Of a stretch of DNA of 64,000 nt, positions 1 to 9,203 are shown piece by piece (positions within the stretch are counted from its first letter, which is position 1; each line of letters opens with the position of its first letter). Source of the stretch: Geobacter sp. FeAm09 (GTDB lineage Bacteria > Desulfobacterota > Desulfuromonadia > Geobacterales > Pseudopelobacteraceae). The position numbers were made by a program, and so were the translations under genes. The stretch is taken from contig NZ_CP042466.1 in the NCBI RefSeq assembly GCF_008330225.1, positions 2,722,001 to 2,786,000 on the forward strand. Reading direction: 5' to 3'. A model generated the notes under the pieces. It had not been told where the DNA came from. It saw only the letters and a program-made list of their open reading frames with translations, and did no database searches.

Positions 1-1
1 G

Positions 2-1501
2 CTGACATTCCTACAGCCGCTGGTGTCCAAGGACGGCGCCATCTCCGCCTTCGGTTCCAGCAGTCTGCTGGTACTGGACGGCGCCATCAACCTGGGGAAG
101 ATTCAGGACCTCTTGAAGGTCATCGACACGGCCAAGACCCGCGAGGGGGTGGAAATCGTCTACCTGAAGAACGCCGCGGCCGAGAGCACGGCCAAGACCA
201 TCCAGCAATGGCTGTCCGGCAGCGAGAGCAAGGCCGTCGGGCAGCCGAGCGCGGCCGCAGCCACGTCCTCTGGCGGCCAGGCCAGCGTGCTGGCCGACCA
301 GCGGCTGAACGCGCTGTTGGTCTTCGGCAGCGACAGCATCAAGCAGGCGGTGCGGGAGATGGCGGCCAAGCTGGACGTGGCGTCCCCCGAGGCGGGGAGC
401 AAGGTCAACGTCTACTACCTGGAGAACACTGATGCCACGGAGATGGCCAAGGTGCTGGAGGGGGTCATCAAGGGAATGAGCGCCACCGCCACGGCCGGCG
501 CTGGCACCGGGCAGGGCGGCGCGGCTGCGTCATCCGCTCCCCAGGCGTCCGTTTTCGGCAACGACAAGGTCTCCATCACCGCGGACAAGGCCTCCAACTC
601 CCTGGTGATCATGGCCTCTCCAGCCGACTACACCAACCTTCTTCAGGTGATCAAAAAACTGGACCGGCGCAGCAAGCAGGTCTTCGTGCAGGTACTGATA
701 TTCGAGGTTACTTTGAGTAAGTCGGGAGAATTGGGCGCCCAGCTTGGTGCACTGGGACTTGGTGAATTAAATAGTACGTTGGGCATTACAGCGTACTACG
801 ATCCCTTCAGTATTACCAGCAGCGTTTCGTCCGCTGTATCATCGCTTTCATCCACCAGCACCCTGTCCACACCGGTTACCATGGCTGCGGTAATCAAAGC
901 ACTGTCTTCAAATACCTCTACCAACGTGCTTTCCACCCCTACGATCCTCACTTCGGACAACAAGGAGGCGGAGATCGTGGTTGGGCAGAACGTTCCGTTT
1001 ACCGGTTCTTCCTCTACCTCTTCCGGGGTCACGACCACCTCCGTGGAGCGCAAGGACGTGGGCATAACCCTCAAGATCAAACCCCAGATCAGCGAGGGCG
1101 ACTACATCCGCATGGACCTCTCCCAGGAAATCTCGTCCGTAAGTTCGACCGTCACGGTGGGGAGCGGTTCCACGGACCGCATCACCAACAAGCGCACGGC
1201 CAAGACCAACGTCGTGGTCAAGGACAACCAGATGATCGTGATCGGCGGTATGATCCAGGACCAGGACGACGAAACCGAGAGCAAAGTCCCCCTCCTGGGG
1301 GACATCCCGGGCCTGGGGTGGCTGTTCAAGACCAAGACCAAAAGCAAGACCAAGACCAACCTGATCATCATGCTGACGCCCCACATCATCAAGGACAACG
1401 CCGATCTGGCCGCGGTCTCCGACAGCCAGCGCGGCAAATTCGGCGATGCGGCGAAGAAGGTGGAGCCGGTGGACGTGCAGAAGGAGATAGGCGGCAAATG
1501 A
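2..1501 (+). CDS. gspD: Type II secretion secretin GspD (5' end outside window)
   Basis: This is the outer-membrane secretin that forms the exit channel of the type II secretion system. About 499 residues are visible and the reading frame runs off the left edge, so the signal peptide and N0 domain are missing. Repeated N-domain modules occupy roughly the first 210 residues, followed by the secretin core with the family signature VPLLGDIPGLGWLF near 1286-1327. Low-complexity Gly/Ala/Ser linkers lie between the N modules. The gene ends in an ATGA overlap with gspE, showing a translationally coupled operon. Bases about 690-900, at the start of the secretin core, are visibly less GC-rich than the rest of the gene. 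Confidence 0.93.
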   Translation: MTFLQPLVSKDGAISAFGSSSLLVLDGAINLGKIQDLLKVIDTAKTREGVEIVYLKNAAAESTAKTIQQWLSGSESKAVGQPSAAAATSSGGQASVLADQRLNALLVFGSDSIKQAVREMAAKLDVASPEAGSKVNVYYLENTDATEMAKVLEGVIKGMSATATAGAGTGQGGAAASSAPQASVFGNDKVSITADKASNSLVIMASPADYTNLLQVIKKLDRRSKQVFVQVLIFEVTLSKSGELGAQLGALGLGELNSTLGITAYYDPFSITSSVSSAVSSLSSTSTLSTPVTMAAVIKALSSNTSTNVLSTPTILTSDNKEAEIVVGQNVPFTGSSSTSSGVTTTSVERKDVGITLKIKPQISEGDYIRMDLSQEISSVSSTVTVGSGSTDRITNKRTAKTNVVVKDNQMIVIGGMIQDQDDETESKVPLLGDIPGLGWLFKTKTKSKTKTNLIIMLTPHIIKDNADLAAVSDSQRGKFGDAAKKVEPVDVQKEIGGK

Positions 1502-3069
1502 GTCCGAGCCCGCTTGCGGAAGAGTTGGCGGCCACCGCCCTGCGTCTGGGCATCGCCAGCCAGACCGAGATCGCGGTGGCCGAGGTGGACCCTGCCCTCT
1601 TGGCCCGGGTGCCGCTCACCTTTGCCCGTGCCCACGCCATCCTCCCTCTGCGGGAGCAGGAAGGGCGGGTGAGAGTTGCCATTTCCGGCCCCGCGGCGCT
1701 TCTGGCCCTGGACGAGCTCAGGCTTCTCTTCGGCAAACCGGTGGAGGGGGTCCTGGTGCCCGAGACCACCCTGGGTGAGGCCATCAACCACATCTACGGC
1801 AGCCTCTCCGGCACCGCCCAGGAAGTGCTCCAGGAGTTGGAGGGGGAAGACCTCTCCACGGTGGCCACGGCGCTCAACGACCCCCAGGACCTCTTGGATT
1901 TGGCCGACGAAGCCCCGGTCATCCGGCTTCTGAACTCCATCCTCTCGGAAGCGGTCAAGGAACGGGTCAGCGACATCCACATCGAACCCTACGAACGGGA
2001 CTTGGTGGTACGCTTCCGCATCGACGGCATCCTCTACGAGAAACTGACCCCGCCCAAGATCATCCAGGACGCCCTGGTCTCCCGGGTCAAGATCATGGCC
2101 GGGCTCAACATCGCCGAAAAGCGCCTGCCCCAGGACGGGCGCATCCGGGTCATCGTCGCCGGCCGGGACGTGGACATCCGCGTCTCCATCATCCCCACCT
2201 TCTACGGGGAGCGTGCCGTCCTGCGCCTCCTGGACAAGAAGAAAGGGGTCCTCTCCCTGGAGGACATAGGTTTAGGCGACGCCGGGGTGCGCACCATGGA
2301 ACGGGTCCTCGCCCGCACCAGCGGCATCGTCCTGGTCACCGGCCCCACCGGCAGCGGCAAATCCACCACCCTCTACGCCGCCCTGAACCGGCTCAACACC
2401 AGCGAAAAGAACATCATCACCATCGAAGACCCCATCGAATACCAGATCAAAGGCATCGGCCAGATCCAGGTCAACGCCAAGATCGACCTCACCTTTGCCG
2501 CCGGGCTGCGCTCCATCCTGCGCCAGGACCCTGACATCATCATGGTCGGCGAGATCCGCGACGCCGAAACGGCCGAGATCGCCATCCAGGCCAGCTTGAC
2601 CGGCCACCTGGTGCTCTCCACCCTGCACACCAACGACGCCCCCACCGCCGTAACGCGCCTGGTGGACATGGGCATCGAACCCTTCATGATCGCCTCGTCG
2701 CTCACCGCGGTCATGGCCCAGCGTCTGGTGCGGGTGATCTGCCCCCACTGCCGCGAGGAATACCGGCCGGTGGAACAGTACGCCGGCATCACCCTGCCGG
2801 AGCGGCTCTACCGGGGCCGCGGCTGCGACCGATGCTTCGGCCTGGGCACCATGGGACGCAGCGCCATCTACGAGATCATGCCGGTGGACCAGGAGATCTG
2901 CTCCATGATCATCAAACGGGCCCATGCCGGCGAGATCAAGGAATACGCCGTGGCCCACGGCATGAGAACCCTGCGGGACGACGGCCTGGCCCGGGCCGCC
3001 GCCGGCATCACCACCATCGAAGAAGTACTGCGCGTCACCCAGGAAGACTATGCCGACGTACCGGTATAA
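1498..3069 (+). CDS. gspE: Type II secretion ATPase GspE
   Basis: Cytoplasmic hexameric ATPase that powers pseudopilus assembly. The 523-residue protein has an N-terminal MshEN/GspE_N region, Walker A GPTGSGKST at about residues 282-290, an Asp box, and a Walker B region DPDIIMVGEIRD near residue 343. A C-terminal pair of CxxC motifs at about 415-418 and 443-446 forms the zinc-binding element typical of GspE. The ATG at 1498 is chosen because it overlaps the gspD stop and gives the usual family length; an in-frame start further upstream would only add sequence antisense to sense in gspD. gspF starts inside its last codons. Confidence 0.96.
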   Translation: MSPSPLAEELAATALRLGIASQTEIAVAEVDPALLARVPLTFARAHAILPLREQEGRVRVAISGPAALLALDELRLLFGKPVEGVLVPETTLGEAINHIYGSLSGTAQEVLQELEGEDLSTVATALNDPQDLLDLADEAPVIRLLNSILSEAVKERVSDIHIEPYERDLVVRFRIDGILYEKLTPPKIIQDALVSRVKIMAGLNIAEKRLPQDGRIRVIVAGRDVDIRVSIIPTFYGERAVLRLLDKKKGVLSLEDIGLGDAGVRTMERVLARTSGIVLVTGPTGSGKSTTLYAALNRLNTSEKNIITIEDPIEYQIKGIGQIQVNAKIDLTFAAGLRSILRQDPDIIMVGEIRDAETAEIAIQASLTGHLVLSTLHTNDAPTAVTRLVDMGIEPFMIASSLTAVMAQRLVRVICPHCREEYRPVEQYAGITLPERLYRGRGCDRCFGLGTMGRSAIYEIMPVDQEICSMIIKRAHAGEIKEYAVAHGMRTLRDDGLARAAAGITTIEEVLRVTQEDYADVPV

Positions 3070-4261
3070 GGCATACAGCAGCGCCGGCGCCACCGTCTCC
3101 GGCACCCTCGAGGCCGAGTCCGAACGCCAGGCCATGGCCCAGCTCAAGGGTAAAGGACTCCTGCCCCGGGAGGTCAGCGAAGAAACGGCCGGGAGCGGCG
3201 CACAGCGGGCCTTCTCCTTCAAACGGGGCATCACCACCGCCGAACTGTCCCTCTTCACCCGCCGCCTGGCCACCCTGGTGGCCTCCTCCGTCCCCCTGTT
3301 CGAGGCCATGGGGTCGCTGCACGAGCAGGAGGAGAGCGGTCCGCTCAAACAGGTGCTGGCGCGGGTGCGGGATCGGATCGCCGAAGGCGCCTCCCTGTCC
3401 CGGGCTCTTGCTGCCGAACCGAAAATCTTCGGCGAGAGTTTCGTCAGCATGGTGTCGGCCGGAGAAGCAAGCGGCGCCCTGGATGCCGTCCTGGACCGGC
3501 TGGCCGATTTTCTGGAAGAGCAGGAACAGGTAAAGAGCCGGGTGGTCTCCGCCCTGGCCTACCCGATCCTCATGGTCCTGGTGGGGGGCGGGGTCATGCT
3601 CTTCCTGTTGACCGTGGTCATCCCCAAGATCGTGGTCATCTTCGAGGAGAGCAAGGCCGCCCTGCCGCTCATCACGGTGATCCTCATCAAACTGTCCCAC
3701 TTCCTGCGGGGGTGGTGGTGGATCCCGGCCGGCCTGGCCATCGGCTCGGTGCCGCTCTACCGCTCGGCCATGCAGCGGGACAACCTGCGCCTGAAACGGG
3801 ACCAACTGCTGCTCCGACTGCCGGTGGCCGGCGGCATGGTGCAGCACCTGCTCCTGTCGCGCTTTGCACGGGTGCTGGGGCTGTTGCTTTCCAGCGGGGT
3901 GCCGATCATCCGTGCCCTGGAGATCACCTCCGAGGTGCTGGTCAACCGGGTGTACCGCGGCTTCCTCCGGGAGGTGATGGAAGAGGTGTCCCAGGGGGGC
4001 AGCCTGTCGGGGAGCCTGAAGAAGAGCCGGCTCTTCCCCCCCATGCTGGTGCACCTGGCGGGAGTGGGGGAACGGGGCGGCACCCTGGAAGAGATGCTGC
4101 TCAAGGCCGGTACCGCCTACGAGCGGGAGTTCAGCACGCGTCTGACCCGGCTCATGGGGCTCATGGAACCGCTGTTGGTCCTGGGCATGGGCCTGGCGGT
4201 GGGCGTGGTGGTCATGGCCGTCCTCCTCCCCATCTTCGAGATGAACCAGTTGATAAAGTAA
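3050..4261 (+). CDS. gspF: Type II secretion inner-membrane platform protein GspF
   Basis: Polytopic inner-membrane protein that couples the ATPase to pseudopilus growth. It is 403 residues long, the standard GspF length, and contains two T2SSF repeats (about 70-195 and 270-395), each followed by hydrophobic membrane segments, for example AYPILMVLVGGGVMLFLL around residue 168 and a C-terminal VVVMAVLLPIFEM. The start ATG lies 20 bases inside gspE. The N-terminus MPTYRYKA is characteristic of the family. Confidence 0.95.
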   Translation: MPTYRYKAYSSAGATVSGTLEAESERQAMAQLKGKGLLPREVSEETAGSGAQRAFSFKRGITTAELSLFTRRLATLVASSVPLFEAMGSLHEQEESGPLKQVLARVRDRIAEGASLSRALAAEPKIFGESFVSMVSAGEASGALDAVLDRLADFLEEQEQVKSRVVSALAYPILMVLVGGGVMLFLLTVVIPKIVVIFEESKAALPLITVILIKLSHFLRGWWWIPAGLAIGSVPLYRSAMQRDNLRLKRDQLLLRLPVAGGMVQHLLLSRFARVLGLLLSSGVPIIRALEITSEVLVNRVYRGFLREVMEEVSQGGSLSGSLKKSRLFPPMLVHLAGVGERGGTLEEMLLKAGTAYEREFSTRLTRLMGLMEPLLVLGMGLAVGVVVMAVLLPIFEMNQLIK

Positions 4262-4278
4262 CGTGACTTAGGAACGAC

Positions 4279-5592
4279 ATGGACTATCTGGTACTACAGG
4301 TTGAGTCACACCGCGTGCTTGCGGCCGGTTTCGGTGTTGCGGGCACCTCGCTCTCCTTTTCGGGGGCGGCGGAATTCGAAATAACCGAGGAACAGCCGCT
4401 CTCCGCCGCTGCCGGCCGGATCGCCGCCGGTATCAGCGGTGGGCCGCGCATCGTACTGTGCCTCTCTCCGGCGCTGTTCGCCCTGCGGGAGGTCGAATTG
4501 CCCCTGGATAACCTGCGCAAGGTGCGGGAGGTGCTGCCGGGACAGATGCAGGGGGAGATCGCCCTGCCGGTGGAAGAGGTCGTCTTCGACGCCCTGCCGC
4601 TCGAAAGCGGCCACTACCTGGCCCTATGGGCGCGCAAAGCCGATATCGGCCGTGCCATCGACACCTTCCGCGAGGCCGGCTGCGAACCGCAGGTAATCAC
4701 CTCCGCCCCCTTTGCCTGGAACTTCCTCCCGGAATGCCCCGCCGACGCCGTGGTCAGCGACGGCACCGCCCTGGCGGTGGTCAGCGAAGACCGGGTAACC
4801 TTTGCCCGTGCCCTTGCCGCCGAACCGCGCCACGGCATCTCCGCCACCCTGGCGGCCCTGGACCTCTCGGACGCGCCCCTTCCCCCCCGGCTCATCCTCT
4901 TCGGCGAACAAACAGCCGGGCTTGCCGCGAGCGGCAACTTTCTGTTACCCACACAACGGCTGGAGATGCCCGATGCCCTGGCCCCCCTGTTCAAAACCGA
5001 CCAGGCCTTCCAACAACTGGCCGGCCTTCTGGCCGTGGCCCGGGCCTGCCAGGCCGGCGTCCTCCCCGACTTCCGCCGGCAGGAACTGGCCTGGACCGCC
5101 GGTGACGCCGCCCTGCGGAAGAAACTGATCGTCACCGCCGCTCTGGCCGCCGTGGCGATTATTCTCCTCTTCGTCTCCCAGGGACTCCAGTACCGTGCCG
5201 CCACGACCGACCTGGCCTCCCTGAACAAATCCATCGCCGCCATCTACCGGGAAATCTTCCCCAACCGCCCCAAGGCCGTGGATGAAGTGGCCGAGGTCAA
5301 GGCCGAGATCAAAAAACTGGCCGGCGGCCCCGAAGCGGGCAACTCGGTCCTCGACGTCCTCAAAAAACTGGCCGAAGCCAAAGGCGCCACCATCAACGGC
5401 CTCTACGAAGCCGAACTTGAAGCGGGCAACCTGCGGATAAAAGGCGATGCCCGGTCGGCCCAGGCGGTCAACGACTTCAAAGCGGCCCTGGCGCCGCTCC
5501 TGGCCACCGCGGAATTGGGCGAGGTCAAAAGCCGTCCCGACGGCTCGGTGACCTTCACCCTGGCCGGTACCCTCAAGGAGGGTGGAAAATGA
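4279..5592 (+). CDS. gspL: Type II secretion protein GspL-like (PilM/PilN-like fusion architecture)
   Basis: The 437-residue protein has a cytoplasmic actin-like N-terminal half, one membrane segment (about residues 281-301) and a PilN/ferredoxin-like periplasmic C-terminal half. This is the GspL arrangement, which links GspE to GspM and GspF in the inner membrane. It lies 17 bases after gspF and overlaps the next gene by 4 bases. Sequence conservation in this family is low, so the call rests on architecture and on position between gspF and gspM. Confidence 0.82.
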   Translation: MDYLVLQVESHRVLAAGFGVAGTSLSFSGAAEFEITEEQPLSAAAGRIAAGISGGPRIVLCLSPALFALREVELPLDNLRKVREVLPGQMQGEIALPVEEVVFDALPLESGHYLALWARKADIGRAIDTFREAGCEPQVITSAPFAWNFLPECPADAVVSDGTALAVVSEDRVTFARALAAEPRHGISATLAALDLSDAPLPPRLILFGEQTAGLAASGNFLLPTQRLEMPDALAPLFKTDQAFQQLAGLLAVARACQAGVLPDFRRQELAWTAGDAALRKKLIVTAALAAVAIILLFVSQGLQYRAATTDLASLNKSIAAIYREIFPNRPKAVDEVAEVKAEIKKLAGGPEAGNSVLDVLKKLAEAKGATINGLYEAELEAGNLRIKGDARSAQAVNDFKAALAPLLATAELGEVKSRPDGSVTFTLAGTLKEGGK

Positions 5593-6149
5593 CGAACCTG
5601 TCGAACCTGCCGGCACAACTCCAGGACTTCTGGCGCGACCTTGACCGCCGTACCCGGCTCACGGCCGGCTACTGCCTGATCGCCCTCTTGGCGGTCTTCC
5701 TCTTATGGTCGGCCCTGGCCGGGCGCACTGCCGCCCTGGAACAGAAACGCCACGCCCGTGAAGGAGTACTCAAAGAACTGCTTCCCCTCAAAGCGTTCCA
5801 CCGCACGGCCAAACAATCCGCCGACCAGCTTGCCGGTCGCATGGCCTCGGTGCGTCCCGACGACTCCGTCGCCAAAATCATCGACGAGAGCGGCATCAAG
5901 GGCAAAGGAGTCAAGATCGCGCCGATCAAGGGAGAAGAACATGGCGGCATGCTGGAAGACACAGCCGACGTGAAGATCGACGGCCTGACGGCCAACGAAG
6001 CCATCAACCTCATCTACCGCCTGGAAAAGGGGGGGCGCCCGGTCCTGGTGAAAAAGGCCAACCTGCGGGTCCGCTTCGACGACCCCTCCCGCCTCGACCT
6101 GTCCCTGATCGTCGCCCTTTTGAAACCGGCTCCCGGACAGCGCAAATGA
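5589..6149 (+). CDS. gspM: Type II secretion protein GspM
   Basis: A 186-residue bitopic protein with a short cytoplasmic N-terminus, one transmembrane helix (about residues 30-48) and a coiled-coil plus ferredoxin-like periplasmic domain, as in GspM. GspM partners GspL at the inner membrane. The ATGA overlaps on both sides (with gspL and gspN) support strict co-translation. Assigned by size, topology and order. Confidence 0.8.
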   Translation: MTNLSNLPAQLQDFWRDLDRRTRLTAGYCLIALLAVFLLWSALAGRTAALEQKRHAREGVLKELLPLKAFHRTAKQSADQLAGRMASVRPDDSVAKIIDESGIKGKGVKIAPIKGEEHGGMLEDTADVKIDGLTANEAINLIYRLEKGGRPVLVKKANLRVRFDDPSRLDLSLIVALLKPAPGQRK

Positions 6150-6988
6150 TGCCCCGGCACCGCCTGCTGCGGGTGGGAGGCCTGGCGGCGGCGGTCATCG
6201 CCCTCTTCCTGGCCTGCACCTACCTCTTCCTCCCCACGCAACGGGTGAACGAACTGCTCGGCCGCCTGCTGGCCGACCAGGGGCTGAGCCTTACCCCCCA
6301 AGCGCACAAGAGCCTGCTCCCCGGCCTGGCGTGGCGCCAGCCGGTCCTCTCCTCCGACCAGGGGCCGCTCCTGCGCTTCGACCGGCTCGGGGTCCGGCTC
6401 CGGCTGCTGCCGCTGGTGACGGGACAGTCCGTGGTCGGCGTCGCCGGGACCCTGGGGAAGGGGCACCTGGACCTGGGATACGGCATCAACGGCACGGACG
6501 CCCTGGAGCTTGCCGCCGCCGGCATCCAGCTCTCGGACATCCCCTTCTTCAAGACCGCCCTGGGCGCCACGGCCGGGGGCACCCTGTGGAGCGAAGGGCG
6601 GCTTACCCGCACGAAGGGCCGCCTGTCCGGCGACCTGAAGCTGGAGGTGAAACAATTGTCCTTCACCGGGGTCAAGCTGGGGGCCTTCCCGCTGCCCGAC
6701 GCCGCCAACCTGCGCTGCCAGGGGATGGTGCGGGTCACGGCCGGCCGGGCGCGGCTGGAGAGCTTCACCCTGCAGGGTGAGGGCCTCTACATGCGCCTGT
6801 CGGGTGATCTGCCGGGTGGCGCCAATGCCGCGACGCAGCCGCTCAACCTGACCCTTGAGATCATGCCCAAGCCGGAGTTCCTGGACAAACAGAAGCTGGT
6901 GTTCCTGCTTCTGGCCAAGTTCGCCGCCTCCCCCGGCGTGTACAAGGTGCCGATTCGGGGCACGCTGCTTAAACCGGTGATCATGTAA
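6146..6988 (+). CDS. gspN: Type II secretion protein GspN-like
   Basis: The 280-residue protein has an N-terminal signal-anchor (about residues 9-28) and a periplasmic beta-rich domain resembling the GspN family found at the end of delta-proteobacterial secretion operons. It overlaps gspM by 4 bases. GspN is thought to be an accessory periplasmic component; its role in secretion is less clear than that of the other parts. It is the last intact gene of this run. Confidence 0.75.
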   Translation: MMPRHRLLRVGGLAAAVIALFLACTYLFLPTQRVNELLGRLLADQGLSLTPQAHKSLLPGLAWRQPVLSSDQGPLLRFDRLGVRLRLLPLVTGQSVVGVAGTLGKGHLDLGYGINGTDALELAAAGIQLSDIPFFKTALGATAGGTLWSEGRLTRTKGRLSGDLKLEVKQLSFTGVKLGAFPLPDAANLRCQGMVRVTAGRARLESFTLQGEGLYMRLSGDLPGGANAATQPLNLTLEIMPKPEFLDKQKLVFLLLAKFAASPGVYKVPIRGTLLKPVIM

Positions 6989-7057
6989 GACAAGCGGGGG
7001 GCGCGACGACGGCGGATGGAACGATGCGGAACAAACGATAGGAAAACGGGGAATGCA

Positions 7058-7994
7058 ATGTCGGAAGATTTGAGAACACCAACACAGGACATGAACGACC
7101 ATCTGGCGGATTCGCACCTGTTCGCCGACGCCCATAGCAGAGAGATGAAGAACCTGCTCGAGATCGCCCGACGGGTGGCCGCCGGTGATGTTCCGGTGCT
7201 GATTACCGGGGAGAGCGGCGTGGGCAAGGAACTCATGGCCCGCTTCATCCATGAACAGTCCGGGCGCTCGGCTCGGCCGTTCGTGGTCGTGAATTGCGCC
7301 GTTCTCCCGGAGGCGCTGCTGGAGGGCCAACCGGCGGATCGCGGCAAGGGTCCCGCCTCTACCGGGCCGGGCCTTTGGGAGAGGGTGGCCGGCGGCTGGA
7401 TGAGGCCGGAGAGATGCCATCGGACATGCAGCTAAAGGTGCTGCGCCTTTTGCAGGAGCGGGAGGCCGGCAAGATACGGATCGTCGCCACCACGAACCGC
7501 AGCTTGGTGGGAGACGTCGTTACAGGGCGGTTCCGGCATGACCCATTCCGCCACTGCGGGAACGCCGGGAAGATATATTGCCTCTGGCCAGCTATTTTCT
7601 CGATAAAACACTGGGTAATGAGAAACACCCCATAAGCGGATTCAGCAAGGAGGCTGCCGACCATCTGCTGCGTTACCACTGGCCGGGAAATGTTCGGGAG
7701 TTGCAGAACGCCGTAAACTATGCAGCTATTATGTGCCGCAAAAACGAAATCAACTACGGCGACCTGCCTGGTGAAGTGAAATGCCGGCTGCTTTTGAAAC
7801 CTGCGGTGACCGCAAACACAGTCCGTCCTCTGGCGGAGATCGAGCGCGACTATATTCAGGATGTCCTGCGCCTCTTTGGCGGCAACAGGGCGATGGCCGT
7901 AAGACAGCTGGGTATCGGGACGGCCACTCTCCAGCGGAAGATCTGCAAATACAATTCAACCACAGACGCAAGCTCAATGTCATCAAGGAGTTGA
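7058..7994 (+). pseudogene. Decayed sigma-54-dependent transcriptional activator
   Basis: Recognisable pieces of an NtrC-family AAA+ activator occur in three reading frames. The first frame carries Walker A (GESGVGKE) and ends after LPEALLEG. The second begins near 7340 and keeps [14 protein letters not shown] and IVATTNRSL. The third has PPLRERREDILPLASYF (about 7550-7600), the WPGNVREL motif and a C-terminal Fis-like helix-turn-helix. The segment that should contain ESELFG...GAFTGA is missing, as is the stretch around DLYYRLNVL. Without GAFTGA the protein could not contact sigma-54, so this is a dead regulator, possibly the former regulator of the secretion or gspG genes. The tatA ribosome-binding site lies in its last codons. 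Confidence 0.85.
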
Positions 7995-7995
7995 T

Positions 7996-8355
7996 ATGTT
8001 TGGAATTGGAATGCCAGAACTCGTCATTATCATGGTAATTGCCCTGCTTGTTATCGGTCCGTATAAGCTGCCGGAACTCGCCAGGTCACTGGGCAAAGGG
8101 CTGGGAGAGTTCAAAAAGGCCTCGGATGATTTCAAGAAAACCATACAGATTGAAGTGGTCAAAGATGAGGAGAGAAAGCCCAAAAAAACGCAACAAGCCG
8201 CGCCTGCGACTACAACTGTGCCAGCACAAAACGCGGCGGTGGTCAAGGAGGTAACTCCTGAACCAGCACAGGCTGTCGCAGCTGCGCCGGTTCAGGAGCA
8301 GGGAGCAGAGACGAAGTCGAATGCCGCAACCCCTGCGGATCCAATCCCAGCCTGA
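7996..8355 (+). CDS. tatA: Sec-independent translocase component, TatA/TatB family
   Basis: A 119-residue protein with the standard Tat A/B layout: the N-terminal MFGIGMPEL hinge motif, one short transmembrane helix (about residues 7-22), the amphipathic helix LPELARSLGKGLGEFKKA, and a charged then Pro/Ala-rich disordered tail. An AAGGAG site precedes the ATG. It would form the pore that exports folded, twin-arginine proteins; the flavoprotein at 13115 is such a substrate. TatA and TatB cannot be separated with certainty; the helix and FGxxE-like start fit either. Confidence 0.88.
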   Translation: MFGIGMPELVIIMVIALLVIGPYKLPELARSLGKGLGEFKKASDDFKKTIQIEVVKDEERKPKKTQQAAPATTTVPAQNAAVVKEVTPEPAQAVAAAPVQEQGAETKSNAATPADPIPA

Positions 8356-8377
8356 TCTATACGGAGGAGAATCGTTC

Positions 8378-8698
8378 ATGGAGTGCAAGGAAGAGATACG
8401 GAGATATTTTGATGAACTAATTGCCTTGGGCGAACTGGTGCTCGCCACCAAGCAAAGCCCCGATACGCCAGCGATTGGCGATTTTGTGCTTGAACCGCGC
8501 ATCACCTATGTATGGGTAACACATGTGCAAAATTTGCTGGTGAAGGTATTTGGCGCAGAAAGCGCTTATTATGAAAATTTTTCCTATTTAATAGGCAGGG
8601 AGCTCACCTTTATGCCGATGCTGCGCGCCCAAGAGCTTCTTAAATCTGCGCGAGACAGTTTTTTGCCTGAATCGTCAGTCCAGGGCTATCAGACGTAA
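8378..8698 (+). CDS. Small conserved-looking protein of unknown function
   Basis: A 106-residue soluble protein, acidic and largely helical, with no signal peptide or cysteine motif. I do not recognise its family. The ATG at 8378 follows GGAGGAG and is preferred over an upstream in-frame codon lacking such a site. It lies 22 bases after tatA and just before gspG, so it is probably co-transcribed with them. The local base composition is lower in GC than the gsp genes upstream. Confidence 0.65.
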   Translation: MECKEEIRRYFDELIALGELVLATKQSPDTPAIGDFVLEPRITYVWVTHVQNLLVKVFGAESAYYENFSYLIGRELTFMPMLRAQELLKSARDSFLPESSVQGYQT

Positions 8699-8732
8699 CT
8701 ATGGGCAACCGTCAAAAGGAAAGGAGTCTGTC

Positions 8733-9176
8733 ATGATGCATGTTGTCTGCAACAAAAAAGGCTTCACCCTCATTGAGATCATGGTTGTCATCGTCATTCT
8801 GGCACTTTTGGCCGCGCTGGTCGGCCCCAAGATCATGGGGCGCACTGACGATGCCAAGATTCAGACCACCAAGACGCAAATACGAAATCTCGAATCGGCC
8901 CTGAAACTGTACAAGCTCGATAACGGCGTGTACCCCTCAACAGAGCAGGGGCTGAGCGCACTGGTCATAAAACCGACCGTTGGGCAGATTCCCAAAGCTT
9001 ACAAGGATGGCGGCTATCTGGAGAGCAAGCAGGTGCCGAAGGATGGCTGGGGGAACGAGTATCTCTATATGTCTCCCGGCGATCATGGCGATTACGACCT
9101 CTATTCCTTTGGTACCGATGGCGCCAAAGGAGGCGAAGATAAAAATGCCGATATCTGCAGTTGGGAGCTGAAGTGA
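8733..9176 (+). CDS. gspG: Type II secretion major pseudopilin GspG
   Basis: A 147-residue pseudopilin. It has a short basic leader ending in KKG, then the prepilin peptidase site G/FTLIE with Glu at position +5, the long hydrophobic N-helix, and the C-terminal GspG signature region (DGWGNEYLYMSPG... DLYSFGTDG) that binds calcium in homologues. It forms the pseudopilus fibre. It is separated from gspD-N by about 1.7 kb that contains the decayed activator, tatA and a small gene. A good AAAGGAAAGGAG site precedes the double ATG; the second ATG at 8736 is equally possible. Confidence 0.95.
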   Translation: MMHVVCNKKGFTLIEIMVVIVILALLAALVGPKIMGRTDDAKIQTTKTQIRNLESALKLYKLDNGVYPSTEQGLSALVIKPTVGQIPKAYKDGGYLESKQVPKDGWGNEYLYMSPGDHGDYDLYSFGTDGAKGGEDKNADICSWELK

Positions 9177-9203
9177 ACTTGGTGATATCAGGGAGAACAA
9201 TAT

